Shown piece by piece: positions 29,031 to 39,800 of a stretch of 64,000 bases of DNA. Origin of the DNA: Ekhidna sp051379705. GTDB lineage: Bacteria; Bacteroidota; Bacteroidia; Cytophagales; Cyclobacteriaceae. The stretch is from assembly GCF_051379705.1 (NCBI RefSeq), contig NZ_CP179868.1, positions 1-64,000 on the forward strand. The letters are read 5' to 3'. The notes beneath the pieces are model-generated. The model was not told where the DNA came from. It searched no databases and saw only the letters and a list, made by a program, of their open reading frames with translations. A program made the translations under genes and the position numbers. Every line of letters starts with the position of its first letter. Positions within the stretch are counted from its first letter, which is position 1.

Positions 29031-30826
29031 TCAGTTACTTGAAGTACCCAAGCTTTAGAAAGCTTAGGAATTTTTCTGAATTCATCTCGTTTCGATCGTG
29101 TCTGATTTAAGCTTCCAGATTCATATACAACTACATAGTAATAACCTCTGCCGCTGTTGAATCCAACAATAGTGTCATGAAATCCCATCTGAAATAATTC
29201 ATCACTATAATCTTCAGCATGCTGAAAAACCTCAAATGCCCCGGCAATTACATAGTTACCGGCAGGAAGCTCAAGCAAGTGATTACCTCTCTTCGTAACC
29301 ATATGATCATCAGAAGCACCTAACTCCTCATGAGTTCTAAAATCTTGCGTCAGTTGAGGATCACCTTTAGCTACTTCGTCATGGTGTTCTTCTGTAAGTT
29401 CTGGATTATCAACAATTGCAGCCGCTTGTGCCGTGTTTATTGCTTTATCCCATTTCACAATATGTTCAATACTTCCATCTGGATTGACTTTATCGTATTT
29501 TATACCGACCTCTTTAGAACCATCAGGCAAGGTTCTTTCTAGGTGCCCATCTGCTGCGACCGAAAGACCGGCCGATTCGGCTTTTGGAACCCAGCTGATC
29601 ACCACATTTTTTCCTCCAGTAGCATCCGGCTTTTCTAATCGAATTCCTGACTCTTCTTCACCAAATTCATTAACACGAGTAAGCTCTCCGTGCTCTTCTT
29701 GATGGTCCCAATCATCTGCCTGTTTTGTTGGTACTTCAGCTTGAGGTTCTGGGTCATCAAGTACAGTTGGAGTAGCTATGGATAATGCATCTTCATCTGA
29801 CTGATCAGGTCTACTCTGTTGCAGAGCAGCTAACTGTTTTTGTCTTTCAAGCTCAGCTTTTCTAGCTCTTTCTTCGGCTGACAATCTATGGCTTTTGATG
29901 AAAGATGACACATGTTCAGCATGATCCTTTTTGGTACCAAGGTGATATCCCAGGTTTACTTCTAAAGTAGGACCCAGCTCAGATGATATGTTTGAATTTC
30001 CCAATTCATAAGCAAAACCTACCGCAAACTTCTCTTTGATTTTTGCTCCCGCAAGCCCGATTATGTTAGCATCTTGACGATAAGAGGCACCAACCCATAC
30101 TATATGATATAAATGAGCAATCAAAACGCCTTCATATTGGTGAGGAACAACGGTACTGAATCTATATATAACGTGTGGTTCGAACGCAAAATCATCACTG
30201 ATATGACCTCTATAATTCATTTTAAAAATCGCATTATCAGTAGGTGAGAATTGTATATCTGCGACTTCTTTTTGAGTAATGGGGTTGTAGCTAAACAAAT
30301 TCGGTAATGAAATTCCAACATTGAAATGACCAAAATGGTAAGCAACGCCTACATCGCCAATAAAAAAGGTTGACTGATCAAGGAAATTTTCAAAAGCGGG
30401 ATCTCCTGGAGAATCGAATTCAGTAATATTAACTGAGTTGATACCAGCTCCCAATGACATGCCAAATCTCAGAAAGTGAGTTCTGTCAATATTTATAAGG
30501 TAAGATGCAGACCCCTTAATTGCAGAAGTTGAAAGGAGACCTTGAGTAACATTAAATGCAGCTCCGCCTATTGCTATTCCTCCCTCTAGCGGAACATGAA
30601 AGCTTGCATGAGATATCTGTGGTGCACCCTCTACATTTGTCCACTGATCTCTATACATGACGAACATTGCAGCATGTCCTTCAACACCCGCATATGCGGG
30701 ATTGTACATATAAGGATTCATGAAGAATTGGTTATAGACCTGTGGCTGTTGCGCCTTGACTGAGAAAAACGTTAGAATAAAAAAACCGACTATGCACGAC
30801 TTTAAAATTCTATTAATACAAACCAT
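29027..30826 (-). CDS. PorP/SprF family T9SS protein with C-terminal SPOR-like domain
   Basis: The open frame begins at 30931, but the signal peptide begins at the ATG at 30826 (MVCINRILKSCIVGFFILTF, ending SVKAQ), giving 599 residues. Residues about 25-310 are a PorP/SprF beta-barrel: FFMNPYMYNPAYAGVEG is the family signature. A charged linker with a Lys/Arg/Glu-rich helix follows (AEERARKAELERQKQLAALQ). The last ~75 residues look like a SPOR domain (NYVIAGAFEVFQHAEDYSDE, YYYVVVYESG, and a final KAWVLQV), a fold that binds denuded peptidoglycan glycan strands. The family's usual length is about 300-350 residues, so this is a fused, extended form. It is the first gene of the minus-strand adhesin operon and overlaps the next gene. 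Confidence 0.87.
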   Translation of the reverse strand: MVCINRILKSCIVGFFILTFFSVKAQQPQVYNQFFMNPYMYNPAYAGVEGHAAMFVMYRDQWTNVEGAPQISHASFHVPLEGGIAIGGAAFNVTQGLLSTSAIKGSASYLINIDRTHFLRFGMSLGAGINSVNITEFDSPGDPAFENFLDQSTFFIGDVGVAYHFGHFNVGISLPNLFSYNPITQKEVADIQFSPTDNAIFKMNYRGHISDDFAFEPHVIYRFSTVVPHQYEGVLIAHLYHIVWVGASYRQDANIIGLAGAKIKEKFAVGFAYELGNSNISSELGPTLEVNLGYHLGTKKDHAEHVSSFIKSHRLSAEERARKAELERQKQLAALQQSRPDQSDEDALSIATPTVLDDPEPQAEVPTKQADDWDHQEEHGELTRVNEFGEEESGIRLEKPDATGGKNVVISWVPKAESAGLSVAADGHLERTLPDGSKEVGIKYDKVNPDGSIEHIVKWDKAINTAQAAAIVDNPELTEEHHDEVAKGDPQLTQDFRTHEELGASDDHMVTKRGNHLLELPAGNYVIAGAFEVFQHAEDYSDELFQMGFHDTIVGFNSGRGYYYVVVYESGSLNQTRSKRDEFRKIPKLSKAWVLQVTE

Positions 30827-31045
30827 CTTGGGGAGAGTTAATCGTTTCAAATGTTGATGATTTCTTGATCTAAACCCTAAATTAGGGAAATTATTGCATT
30901 TTGCACTACCCGTAACAAATATCTCAATCAATACTAATCCTCAAAGGAGTTTAAATCATCGAATAGTCAAACAAAATCCAGTACATAAATAGATGTAATG
31001 CCTTTGATTATGTATTATTACATTGCTTAATGAGTTGCTTTATCT

Positions 31046-31888
31046 ATGAAGTTATTACTATCAATTTTCTCAATCGTACTATTTTCCTCAATTGCTTATG
31101 GACAATATTGGTTCGGGCCAAAAGTGGGGGTAAGCTATATTGATCACGTTTATCAGGATAAGACATACGAACGTGACTCATTTAATGTAGATCCTAACTT
31201 GAATATTCAAATGGGTGTGGCCCTAAGCTACTCTGCATCAGACCGATACTCTGTTTATGGAGAGTTGGTTTATGAACGCATTGGAAAAACGCTTAGAGAT
31301 AAAGGTTCAGATGGAGAAGCAGTCTATTCGAATATGACTAATCACTTTATTTCAGCTCCGATAATGTTGAGGATTACTTTAGGTAAAGTGCCCTTTCACT
31401 ACTTTATAAATGGGGGGCCAAGATTGAGCTATTGGGTAGGCGGAAAAGGAGTTCATGATCTTGAAGCTTTTGAAGAGAACCCGCCAGTAGCGGATGATGA
31501 TGGAAATCCACTTCCTGTTGAATACAAATTGAAGTTCAATTCTGATAATGCATCACCCGATGATTTTGCAACCGCTTTTGTTAGTAAGCCTAACAGGTTG
31601 CAATTTGGTTTGACTCTTGGTGGCGGAGTTTATTTTGATCTAGCATCGGGAAGCAGATTAATGTTAGACTTTAGATATACATGGGTGCACAGCAATATGG
31701 CTACTAATTCAAATAAGGATACCAACCTTATAAGAGGTTCGTCTGGGGACTTAGATTATTACCGAGAAAATATGGAATACTACCATAATATTGCCACTGT
31801 AGGAGTTGCCTATTTGTTCGGATACAATAGTGAGTTAAAGAGGAAGGGAAAAAGTACTAATAAGGAAAGTAATAAAAAGAAGAAATAA
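31046..31888 (+). CDS. Outer-membrane beta-barrel protein (porin-family-like)
   Basis: 280 residues. Signal peptide MKLLLSIFSIVLFSSIAYGQ, followed by WFGPKVGVSYID and a run of alternating amphipathic strands with Tyr/Gly-rich turns, typical of the Bacteroidota outer-membrane beta-barrel families (PorT/OmpW-like size). Strands such as YSVYGELVYERIG, FHYFINGGPRLSYW, LQFGLTLGGGVYFDL and IATVGVAYLFGY are visible. The tail is Lys-rich (KRKGKSTNKESNKKKK), which would lie in the periplasm. Transcribed divergently from the PorP-SPOR gene with a 219-bp gap, and followed 110 bp later by the transporter/HEAT gene. No specific function can be assigned. Confidence 0.82.
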   Translation: MKLLLSIFSIVLFSSIAYGQYWFGPKVGVSYIDHVYQDKTYERDSFNVDPNLNIQMGVALSYSASDRYSVYGELVYERIGKTLRDKGSDGEAVYSNMTNHFISAPIMLRITLGKVPFHYFINGGPRLSYWVGGKGVHDLEAFEENPPVADDDGNPLPVEYKLKFNSDNASPDDFATAFVSKPNRLQFGLTLGGGVYFDLASGSRLMLDFRYTWVHSNMATNSNKDTNLIRGSSGDLDYYRENMEYYHNIATVGVAYLFGYNSELKRKGKSTNKESNKKKK

Positions 31889-31998
31889 TGTAACTATTTA
31901 AAGTTAAATGGTATAAAAGCACGGTCTTTTATTGATTTATTCCTACAATTAGCTTCAAATATCTAACTTAACATTCTAGCCTGTAAAATCTACTCACT

Positions 31999-34900
31999 GT
32001 GGTAAAAGCATTCTTAAAATTCTTAGGTGGAGAGCATGGAGAAGAGAAGCAAATGTTGCTCTTGCTCGGTAAGGGTTTTTTTATGGGAATTCTTTTAGCC
32101 ACTTACCAGATTGGTGCAGAAACACTTTTCCTTAGTGTTTTGGGTGACGAGTTTTTAGCAGACGCTTTTTTTTCCGCAGGCGCGGCAGGTATTATTACGA
32201 CTGCACTCTTTGTGTACTTGCAGAGGAAAATCAATTACTCAACACTTGTGCTTTCCACAACATTCCTGATTTTACTTTTTATAGGAGGTCTTAGAGTGGC
32301 TTTTGAATTTGTTGGCTATGACGCGAGTATCTCTGGCCAATTTCAGTTATTACCTTTTATTCTTTTTGTAATGATTGGCCCGGTGACCTCACTAACTCTT
32401 TTGGGTTTTTGGGGAGTTTTTGGCAGAGTTTTCGATCTTAGGGCTAGTAAGAGAATAATAGGAGGGATCGATACCGGCCAACTGATGGCTACCATGATAG
32501 CTTTTTTTAGCATTCCGCTTCTGACGGCAACTATTATCAATGCAACTTATGATCTGCTTTTCGTTTCTGGAATTGCGGCACTTGGAGTTTTTGTATTCAC
32601 ATTATTGTTAGTGATAAACTATAACCTTAATAAGGCTACTAAAGTCATGGAAGGAGAAGAGGTTGAGAAGATCAACTTTTTCAGTTTGATGAAGGATAAA
32701 TATTTAAGACTTCTTTCCATCTTCCTAATCTTCTCTATGGGCTCAGCGGTGTTTATGGACTATACTTTCTTGAGCGCCACTGAAACAATGTATCCAGATG
32801 AAAAAGATTTGGCTAACTTTTTGTCATTCTTCTCAGGACTAGTAATCGTTTTCTCATTCCTTATTCAAAGTTTCGTTAATGATATTATCATTGGAAAGTT
32901 TGGCTTGAAGGTTGCGCTAATGACCATGCCCTTAATATTGATCTTATTCACAATAGGTGCAATAATTGTTGGACATATTTTTGGTTACGAGATCAAAACG
33001 CCTGAATATATCATGTTCTTCGTGTTGATTTCAGCTGGCAAACTATTTACTGCTGCGCTCAAAGATGCTTTGGAAAGCCCCGCATTTAAACTGTTTTTTC
33101 TTCCATTGGACATTAAAATACGATTTGATATTCAAACCAGAATTGAAGGAGTTGTTAATGAAATAGCTGTTTTTGTGGCAGGAGCCGCGCAAATGGGATT
33201 AGGGCTCCTAGTCTTTTTTAAGCTAATTCACTACTCATACTTTGTTCTAGCATTAGCGGGTGGTATTATATATATGTCTGGTAAATTATTCGAAGAATAT
33301 AAAAAGACACTTAAAAAGACGCTAGAAAAGCAGAAAGCTGGCCTAGAAGGTGAGGGGAAAAGGAATAACAAGAATACGCTCAACATTCTAAAAGAAGAGG
33401 TCTCATCAAAAGATGTAAATAAGGTGTTAAATGCCTTAAAGCTTTTTGAAAAGTTAGAACCCATTGAATTTGAATTTGCCTTACTCGATCTTCTAAATCA
33501 TAGATCTCCAATTCTGAGAGGTTTTGCTTACCAAAAGCTAGGAGATCGGCTTTGTTGGGAAGCAATTGAGATAGTTGAAAAAGATATTAAGACAGAAGGA
33601 AACGAAGATGTGCTTAAAGTAGCTAACATCTGCTTTAGCAAATTAAAAGAAGCCTCTGACTTTCAATTAACAGATGTAGCGATAAAAGAATTAGTCAGGT
33701 CCACTGAATCATCAGAAAGAGAGAAAGCTGCTAAATTGTTAGCCAAAGTAACTGAGGATAGACATATTGCCTTTATAGTTGAGCTGCTTAGGGATATTAA
33801 TCCAAATGTACGCTCTGCAGCTATGATTTCAGCTGGTAAGGTAAGGCGGCCAGAACTATGGCCTATTTTGATTGAAAACCTGCACCTTTCAACTTACGGA
33901 AATGTTGCAATGTCTGCTTTGAAAGCTTCTGGTGAAGCCGCTTTTCATACAGTTGATACAGCGTTCTATAAGACAGGCCAGTATCATCCTACAATGATTA
34001 GAATTATTCAGGTTTTAGGAAGAATAGGTGGGCGTGGAGCGACTGAATTGCTATGGAAAAAGATAGATTTTCCTGACAGGAAAATAGTTTCACAGTTACT
34101 TCTTTCATTAAGCTATATAGGATTTGTTGCTAGAGACTTTCAGGCTGCCAGGATAAAAATTGCGGTCGAAGGGGAGATAGGAGATATAGCTTGGAATATT
34201 AAATCCACTCAGGAAATTCCTGATGAAAGCCCAATTGATCATCTGATAAAGGAGGCAATGATTGAAGAAGATATTAAGAATTATGATAATATCTTCATGC
34301 TTTTGGGTATGATTTATGATCCGCAAAGTGTATTACTAGCTAAAGAAAATATCCAAAATGGAACCTCGGAGAGCATCACTTTTGCTGTGGAAATGATGGA
34401 TATTTTCGTAGAGGAGGAATTAAAACCAAAACTTCTTCCTGTTATGGATGAACTTAAACTTCCAGAACGGTTAGCTAAACTTCAAAACCACTACCCACCA
34501 GAAGATTTCGATTCATACGAAGATTTGCTTCTTCAAATTATAAACAGAGATTACAATAGAATAAATCGATACACAAAGTCATTGGCTATGTATCGTTTTA
34601 GCCAACTAAGTAGTCATGTTACCGCAGACTTAATTGCCAATTTGTTTAATCCCGATCCACTTCTTTTACAAACAGCGGCATTTGTTATGTATAACATAAA
34701 CAAGGAGTCATATCATGAGCATACCAAGAGATTAAGACCGGCAACAAAGAAGGAACTTGACAAAGCAATTCTCCCACCGATATTTAGAAGTGAAGATGAA
34801 GAGTATCATCAAAAGTTGCTCTTAATTGAAAAGGTAATTGAGCTTAAGAAGAATGAGATGTTCAATAGAATACCTGGTGAACTCATCACCTATATGGCCG

Positions 34901-35253
34901 AGAGTCTAGAAGAGATTAGAGTCAAACTTGGATCAACAATCATAAGAGAAGGAGATAGCGGGGTGGAGCCAATGTACATAGTATTAGAAGGAGCAATTGA
35001 TATCTACGAAGGAGATCACAAAGTGGCAGAAAGAGAGAAGAGAGGAGTATTTGGTGAGAAGAATATTACTGAGTCGGATACATTCACATTTACAGCTTTA
35101 GCAAGAACTGAATGCACATTATTGATGATGAGGAAAGAAGAACTACTCAATTTGATGTCTAAGCATATTGAAATTCTTGATTGCTGGATGGATATCATGA
35201 ATGGAGTAATTGACCAAGAAGAACAAGAGATTGTTGATGTTTTATTTGGATGA
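31999..35253 (+). CDS. NTP/NDP-exchange-like transporter fused to HEAT repeats and a cyclic-nucleotide-binding-like domain
   Basis: 1084 residues starting at GTG; an in-frame TAA at 31984 blocks any earlier start. An ATG at 32053 is possible but would remove the conserved-looking GEEKQMLLLL segment. Residues about 20-435 form roughly 12 membrane segments. GEEKQMLLLLGKGFFMGILL and LRASKRIIGGIDTGQ resemble the ATP/ADP translocase-like (Npt) branch of the MFS. Residues about 460-950 are helical HEAT-like repeats (ELLRDINPNVRSAAMISAGK, IIQVLGRIGGRGATELLWKK). Residues about 970-1060 look like a cNMP-binding domain (IREGDSGVEPMYIVLEGAID, RGVFGEKN). The FGE of the phosphate cassette is kept, but the usual downstream Arg appears to be missing (ESDTFTFTALA). 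Transport substrate and ligand are unknown. Confidence 0.8.
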   Translation: MVKAFLKFLGGEHGEEKQMLLLLGKGFFMGILLATYQIGAETLFLSVLGDEFLADAFFSAGAAGIITTALFVYLQRKINYSTLVLSTTFLILLFIGGLRVAFEFVGYDASISGQFQLLPFILFVMIGPVTSLTLLGFWGVFGRVFDLRASKRIIGGIDTGQLMATMIAFFSIPLLTATIINATYDLLFVSGIAALGVFVFTLLLVINYNLNKATKVMEGEEVEKINFFSLMKDKYLRLLSIFLIFSMGSAVFMDYTFLSATETMYPDEKDLANFLSFFSGLVIVFSFLIQSFVNDIIIGKFGLKVALMTMPLILILFTIGAIIVGHIFGYEIKTPEYIMFFVLISAGKLFTAALKDALESPAFKLFFLPLDIKIRFDIQTRIEGVVNEIAVFVAGAAQMGLGLLVFFKLIHYSYFVLALAGGIIYMSGKLFEEYKKTLKKTLEKQKAGLEGEGKRNNKNTLNILKEEVSSKDVNKVLNALKLFEKLEPIEFEFALLDLLNHRSPILRGFAYQKLGDRLCWEAIEIVEKDIKTEGNEDVLKVANICFSKLKEASDFQLTDVAIKELVRSTESSEREKAAKLLAKVTEDRHIAFIVELLRDINPNVRSAAMISAGKVRRPELWPILIENLHLSTYGNVAMSALKASGEAAFHTVDTAFYKTGQYHPTMIRIIQVLGRIGGRGATELLWKKIDFPDRKIVSQLLLSLSYIGFVARDFQAARIKIAVEGEIGDIAWNIKSTQEIPDESPIDHLIKEAMIEEDIKNYDNIFMLLGMIYDPQSVLLAKENIQNGTSESITFAVEMMDIFVEEELKPKLLPVMDELKLPERLAKLQNHYPPEDFDSYEDLLLQIINRDYNRINRYTKSLAMYRFSQLSSHVTADLIANLFNPDPLLLQTAAFVMYNINKESYHEHTKRLRPATKKELDKAILPPIFRSEDEEYHQKLLLIEKVIELKKNEMFNRIPGELITYMAESLEEIRVKLGSTIIREGDSGVEPMYIVLEGAIDIYEGDHKVAEREKRGVFGEKNITESDTFTFTALARTECTLLMMRKEELLNLMSKHIEILDCWMDIMNGVIDQEEQEIVDVLFG

Positions 35254-35327
35254 CATTTCGATGAACGTCCTTTGAAGAGTATGAAAAATTAAGTTTATTC
35301 ACTAGTAGTAAAGCCTAAATCGCACCA

Positions 35328-36842
35328 ATGAGCACCAACCGCACTATAGCATTAATCTATTCTGAAGCAGACGATGCGATGATAGAAGGTGGCGTCAAAG
35401 GATGGGTCTCAAACTTTCATAAGTTTTTATCCACATTGATGTACCAGATTACGAGAGAGAACCCTGAGATAAAACTTGTAACAGAATCGAATTTCTCAGC
35501 CGCAGAGTTGGATGATTATAATGTAATTCTTACAGTCTTGACTCCAAATCTGGTGAAAGATAAGGTTTTAGTCAGCGCATTAAACGCTCATTGTAAAAAG
35601 CTTAAAACAAGAGGAGGTCTAGTTGCTGATGGCGTAGCTAGAATTTTTAAAGTCTTAAAACGTCCTTTTGATCCAGATGAATACCTTGAAGAATTAGAGG
35701 ATTTACTTACATATGATTTTTACCTAGTAGATCCATTAACTGGTGATCCGCAAGAATTCACACGCTTTTTTGGTAGTGACGCAGAGAGAAGCTATTGGAT
35801 GAAACTTGTCGATATGGCTTACGATATAAATCATGTGCTTCATGCCAAGGAGATAGAGGAAGGAAGTGGTACTTATGAGACAATTCCTCGTGAGAAAACA
35901 GTATATCTGGCAAGTACAGGAGTGGACATGGTGATTCAGAGAGATATTATCAAAAGGGAATTAATCAGGCATGGATACAAAGTTTTACCTGATCATAGTT
36001 TACCGAAAGAAGCCAAGGCATTGGACCGTATGGTGAGAGATGATTTGGATAGGTGTCGATTATCTATTCACTTGGTTGGCGAGGATTATGGCTATAAACC
36101 TCGGGGTTCCGAGCTATCAGTAGTTGATATGCAAAATAGAATTGCTTCAGACCATACTTACCAGATGGTGGAAAAAAATAAGAAGTCAAAAGAAGGTGAG
36201 AAAGAACTGTTTAGCCGTTTGATTTGGGTATCTCCAGATCTCAAAAACGTAACTGAACGTCAAAAAATATTTATTGAAGACCTCAAAAGTGATGCAGCAG
36301 CACTTGAAGAAGCTGAGGTATTACAAATATCTCTTCAGGAGCTAAAAGCAATTATAAGAGAGGAACTCGTCACTGGAGGTAGATTTAATACAAGAAGGAA
36401 TATCAAGGGTCTTGACACTGAAAAGAAGGATGATAAGACTAAGATGATATATCTGATTGCTGATAAGAGAGATGTTAGTGACATCGACGACATCCAATCA
36501 TATCTCAAAAAACAAGGCTTTAATGTTGTATCGCCAAGTTATGAGGGAGATTTGGTCGACTTGAGATATATTCATCAAGAAAATCTAAGAAGGTGCGATG
36601 CATCAATTATATACTTTGGTCAAGCAACAGAAGATTGGATAAAGACCAAATTGCAGGACCTTTTAAAAGCTCCTGGATTCGGCCGTGAAAAGCCTTTGAC
36701 GGCAAAAGCGGTTTACTTCAAGGGACAGAAAGAGGTGGATATGGAGCATTATAAGAAAAATAATGCCATGGTTTTGGGTAATAACGGAGGGACATTTACT
36801 CCTGAACACTTAAAGCCTTTTCTAACTAAAATAGAAAGCTGA
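35328..36842 (+). CDS. Protein with three TIR/DUF4062-like domains, coupled to the nSTAND1 NTPase
   Basis: 504 residues, no signal peptide, presumably cytoplasmic. Three Rossmann/flavodoxin-like segments can be read: about 5-170 (RTIALIYSEADD, then YNVILTVLTPNLV); 189-345 (KTVYLASTGVDMVIQRD, CRLSIHLVGEDYGYKPRGSE, resembling the DUF4062/TIR-like segment that sits ahead of STAND NTPases); and 371-500 (KMIYLIADKRDVSDIDDIQ, CDASIIYFGQATEDW). I cannot point to a convincing TIR catalytic glutamate, so NADase activity is not supported; a scaffold or sensing role is equally possible. The stop overlaps the nSTAND1 start (TGATG), so the products are likely made together and may interact. Confidence 0.72.
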   Translation: MSTNRTIALIYSEADDAMIEGGVKGWVSNFHKFLSTLMYQITRENPEIKLVTESNFSAAELDDYNVILTVLTPNLVKDKVLVSALNAHCKKLKTRGGLVADGVARIFKVLKRPFDPDEYLEELEDLLTYDFYLVDPLTGDPQEFTRFFGSDAERSYWMKLVDMAYDINHVLHAKEIEEGSGTYETIPREKTVYLASTGVDMVIQRDIIKRELIRHGYKVLPDHSLPKEAKALDRMVRDDLDRCRLSIHLVGEDYGYKPRGSELSVVDMQNRIASDHTYQMVEKNKKSKEGEKELFSRLIWVSPDLKNVTERQKIFIEDLKSDAAALEEAEVLQISLQELKAIIREELVTGGRFNTRRNIKGLDTEKKDDKTKMIYLIADKRDVSDIDDIQSYLKKQGFNVVSPSYEGDLVDLRYIHQENLRRCDASIIYFGQATEDWIKTKLQDLLKAPGFGREKPLTAKAVYFKGQKEVDMEHYKKNNAMVLGNNGGTFTPEHLKPFLTKIES

Positions 36843-39800
36843 TGAGCGAAAAAGAAATTGATATACAGGGTCAAGAGACCCAAGATATCGTAGACATTAC
36901 CCAATTAATTAACCCATTTCCAGGGCTAAGGCCTTTTGGAATAGAGGAGAGTCATCTTTTCTTTGGACGAGAAGGTCAAAGCGATGAAGTACTTGTCAAA
37001 CTCTCGGAGAATAAATTCGTGGCTATTCTTGGAGCTTCCGGTAGTGGTAAGTCTTCATTAATGTTTTGTGGATTGATACCAACACTTTATGGAGGTTTCA
37101 TGACAGAGGCAGGATCCAACTGGAGAATTGTGGTAACACGTCCGGGAGGTGGACCAATTGATAACCTCGCAGAAGCACTTCTAATAAGGGATAAAGAATT
37201 TTCAAATCTTGGGGATGAAGACAAGCTTATAAGGAAAACAATCATCAGTACTGTACTAAGAAGTAGCTCATTAGGATTAGTGGAAGTTGTTCGTCAATTA
37301 AAGACAGATGACTTTCAAAATGTATTGATTTTAGTCGATCAATTTGAAGAGCTTTTTCGATATAGAAAATTGGAGTCGGCAACATCGGATCTGGACGAAT
37401 CATCTGCATTTGTAAACCTACTCCTTGAGGCTATTCATCAATATGATGAACCGGTTTATATAGCATTAACCATGCGGTCCGATTTCATCGGCGAGTGTGC
37501 TCAGTTCCCCGACTTAACGCAGATGATTAATGATTCTCACTATTTGATTCCTCAAATGACACGGGATCAAAAAAGAACAGCTATCGAAGGACCTGTGGCA
37601 GTAGGAGGAGGTAAGATTGCCCCACGACTTACCCAGCAACTCCTCAACGATGTAGGTGATAACCCTGATCAGTTACCTATTTTGCAGCATGCCCTCATGC
37701 GTACATGGTCATATTGGACTGAGAATAGAAAAATTGGAGAACCAATAGATCTAAGGCACTACAATTCGATTGGTACATTGAGAGAAGCTCTTTCAATGCA
37801 TGCTAATGAAGCTTTCGATTCATTAAGCAAACGTGAAAAAGAGATTTGCGAGGTAATGTTCAAAGCACTTACTGAGCGTGGATCTGAAAATCAAGGAATT
37901 AGAAGACCAACAAAGCTTGCAACTATCGCAGCGATTGCTGGAGTAAATGAAGATGAAGTAGCAAGAGTAGTTGAGCGATTTAGAGAGCCAGGAAGATCTC
38001 TTTTGATGCCTCCATTTGGTGTTAGACTTGAATCTGAAACCGTAGTAGATATTTCGCATGAAAGTCTTATGCGTATATGGGTTCGATTGAAAAGATGGCT
38101 TGATGAAGAATCCAAAGCCGCGGAAATGTATTTGAAACTTTCTGAGGCTGCTGAAAGATATCAAGAAGGTAAAGCAGGATTATGGCAGATGCCTGACCTC
38201 CAACTTGCTCTAAACTGGAGAGAAGAAAACAGACCGACCCTTGTTTGGGGTCAACGATATAACCCTGCGTTCGAACGTACAATGGTGTTCTTGGAAACCT
38301 CCGAGAAAGCCTACCTGACAGAACAGAGAAATAAAGAAATTCTTCAAAAGCGTCAGGTAAAGCGGATGCGAACTACTGCTGTTGTATTGGCAATAGCTGT
38401 TTTAGTATCATTAAGTTTCTTGATTTTCTCATTTATCAAAGCAGATGAAGCTGAGAAGGAAGCGGAAAAAGCAAGAATCGCCCAGGCTGAAGCAGAAGAA
38501 TTAAGAGATAATGCGGTTAAACTGCAAGAGGCTGCTCAGGAATCCGCTGCTGAAGCCAAGCGCCAAGAAGCCCTCGCATTAGATGAGAGGGATAACGCTG
38601 AAAGGGCAACAGAGCAAGCGAAAATCAATCTTGCGGAAGCCAAAAGGCAGGAGGCTTTAGCTCTTGACGCTCAAAAGCAAGCTGAATCAGCTAATGCAGA
38701 GGCACAGAGACAAGCTGATGAAGCTAAAAGGCAGGCTGATATAGCAGCTGAAAACGAACGTCAAGCCACAATTGCTAAAGACAATGCAGAAAGATTGAGA
38801 TACCAGGCTATTGCTCAATCTATGGCGATTAAAGCAAAGAATATTCTTTCCGAAGATCAAGATCAAGCAGAACTGAAAGCCATTGTTGCTAGGCAAGCTT
38901 ATCTCTTCTATGAGGAATATAAAGATGAAGGAAAGGATTATAATGGTGACATCTACGCTGGTATTTATACAGCGCTTCAAGGGCTCTATGAGCGCGAAGC
39001 GGTAAATAATGGGCTACTAACAATTAAGGGAGATTCCATCTTTAATCAGTATCATAAGCCAGTAGATCCGAACTCGGATAATACCATAGTTGCAGTACGC
39101 TCGGTGGTATATTCAAAGGATGGCAAATACATGTACTCGGCGAATGCAAACGGTGAAGTCATTAAGTGGAATGTTGAGAGTAGAGCTTGGAATTTGATAT
39201 TCCAGAATGACGATGTAGCTCGTGTGGTTAATATTAGCCCTAATGAACAATACTTAGCTCTCGGAACTGATCAAAATAACATCTTAATATTTAATGTTAA
39301 TAATATTAATCAGGAGCCAAATAAAATTAGTGGTCACTTAGGGGGAACAGTCTTTGACCTAATGTTCCTACCGGATAATTCGGGATTCATTTCTGTAGGA
39401 GCTGATAACAGGATTTTGAGAAGCGACTTTAGATCCTCTACGGAGCTCGCAAAGTCGACAACCAAGATTAATAAGATTGCACTTTCACCTGACGCTCGCA
39501 CACTAGTTGGTGGTGGAGAAGATGGCAATGTTTACATATGGGACTTGACTGATATAGGAAAAGGTGTAACAACACTTATTAATAAATCAGAGGAGTCAGT
39601 AACCAATACGAAGACAAATCGAGCAATCAAATCTGTCAAGTTTAGTAATAATGGTAAGTACCTAGCCTACGGAAGTGAGGACGGAAGATTGGTGATTTGG
39701 GATATGGAGAAAGACGCTCAAGTACAGCCAATTTTGACAGGTTTCAGAGCTCCAATAACAGATATCGAATTCAGCCCGAACGATAGGCTTGTTTTGGGTA

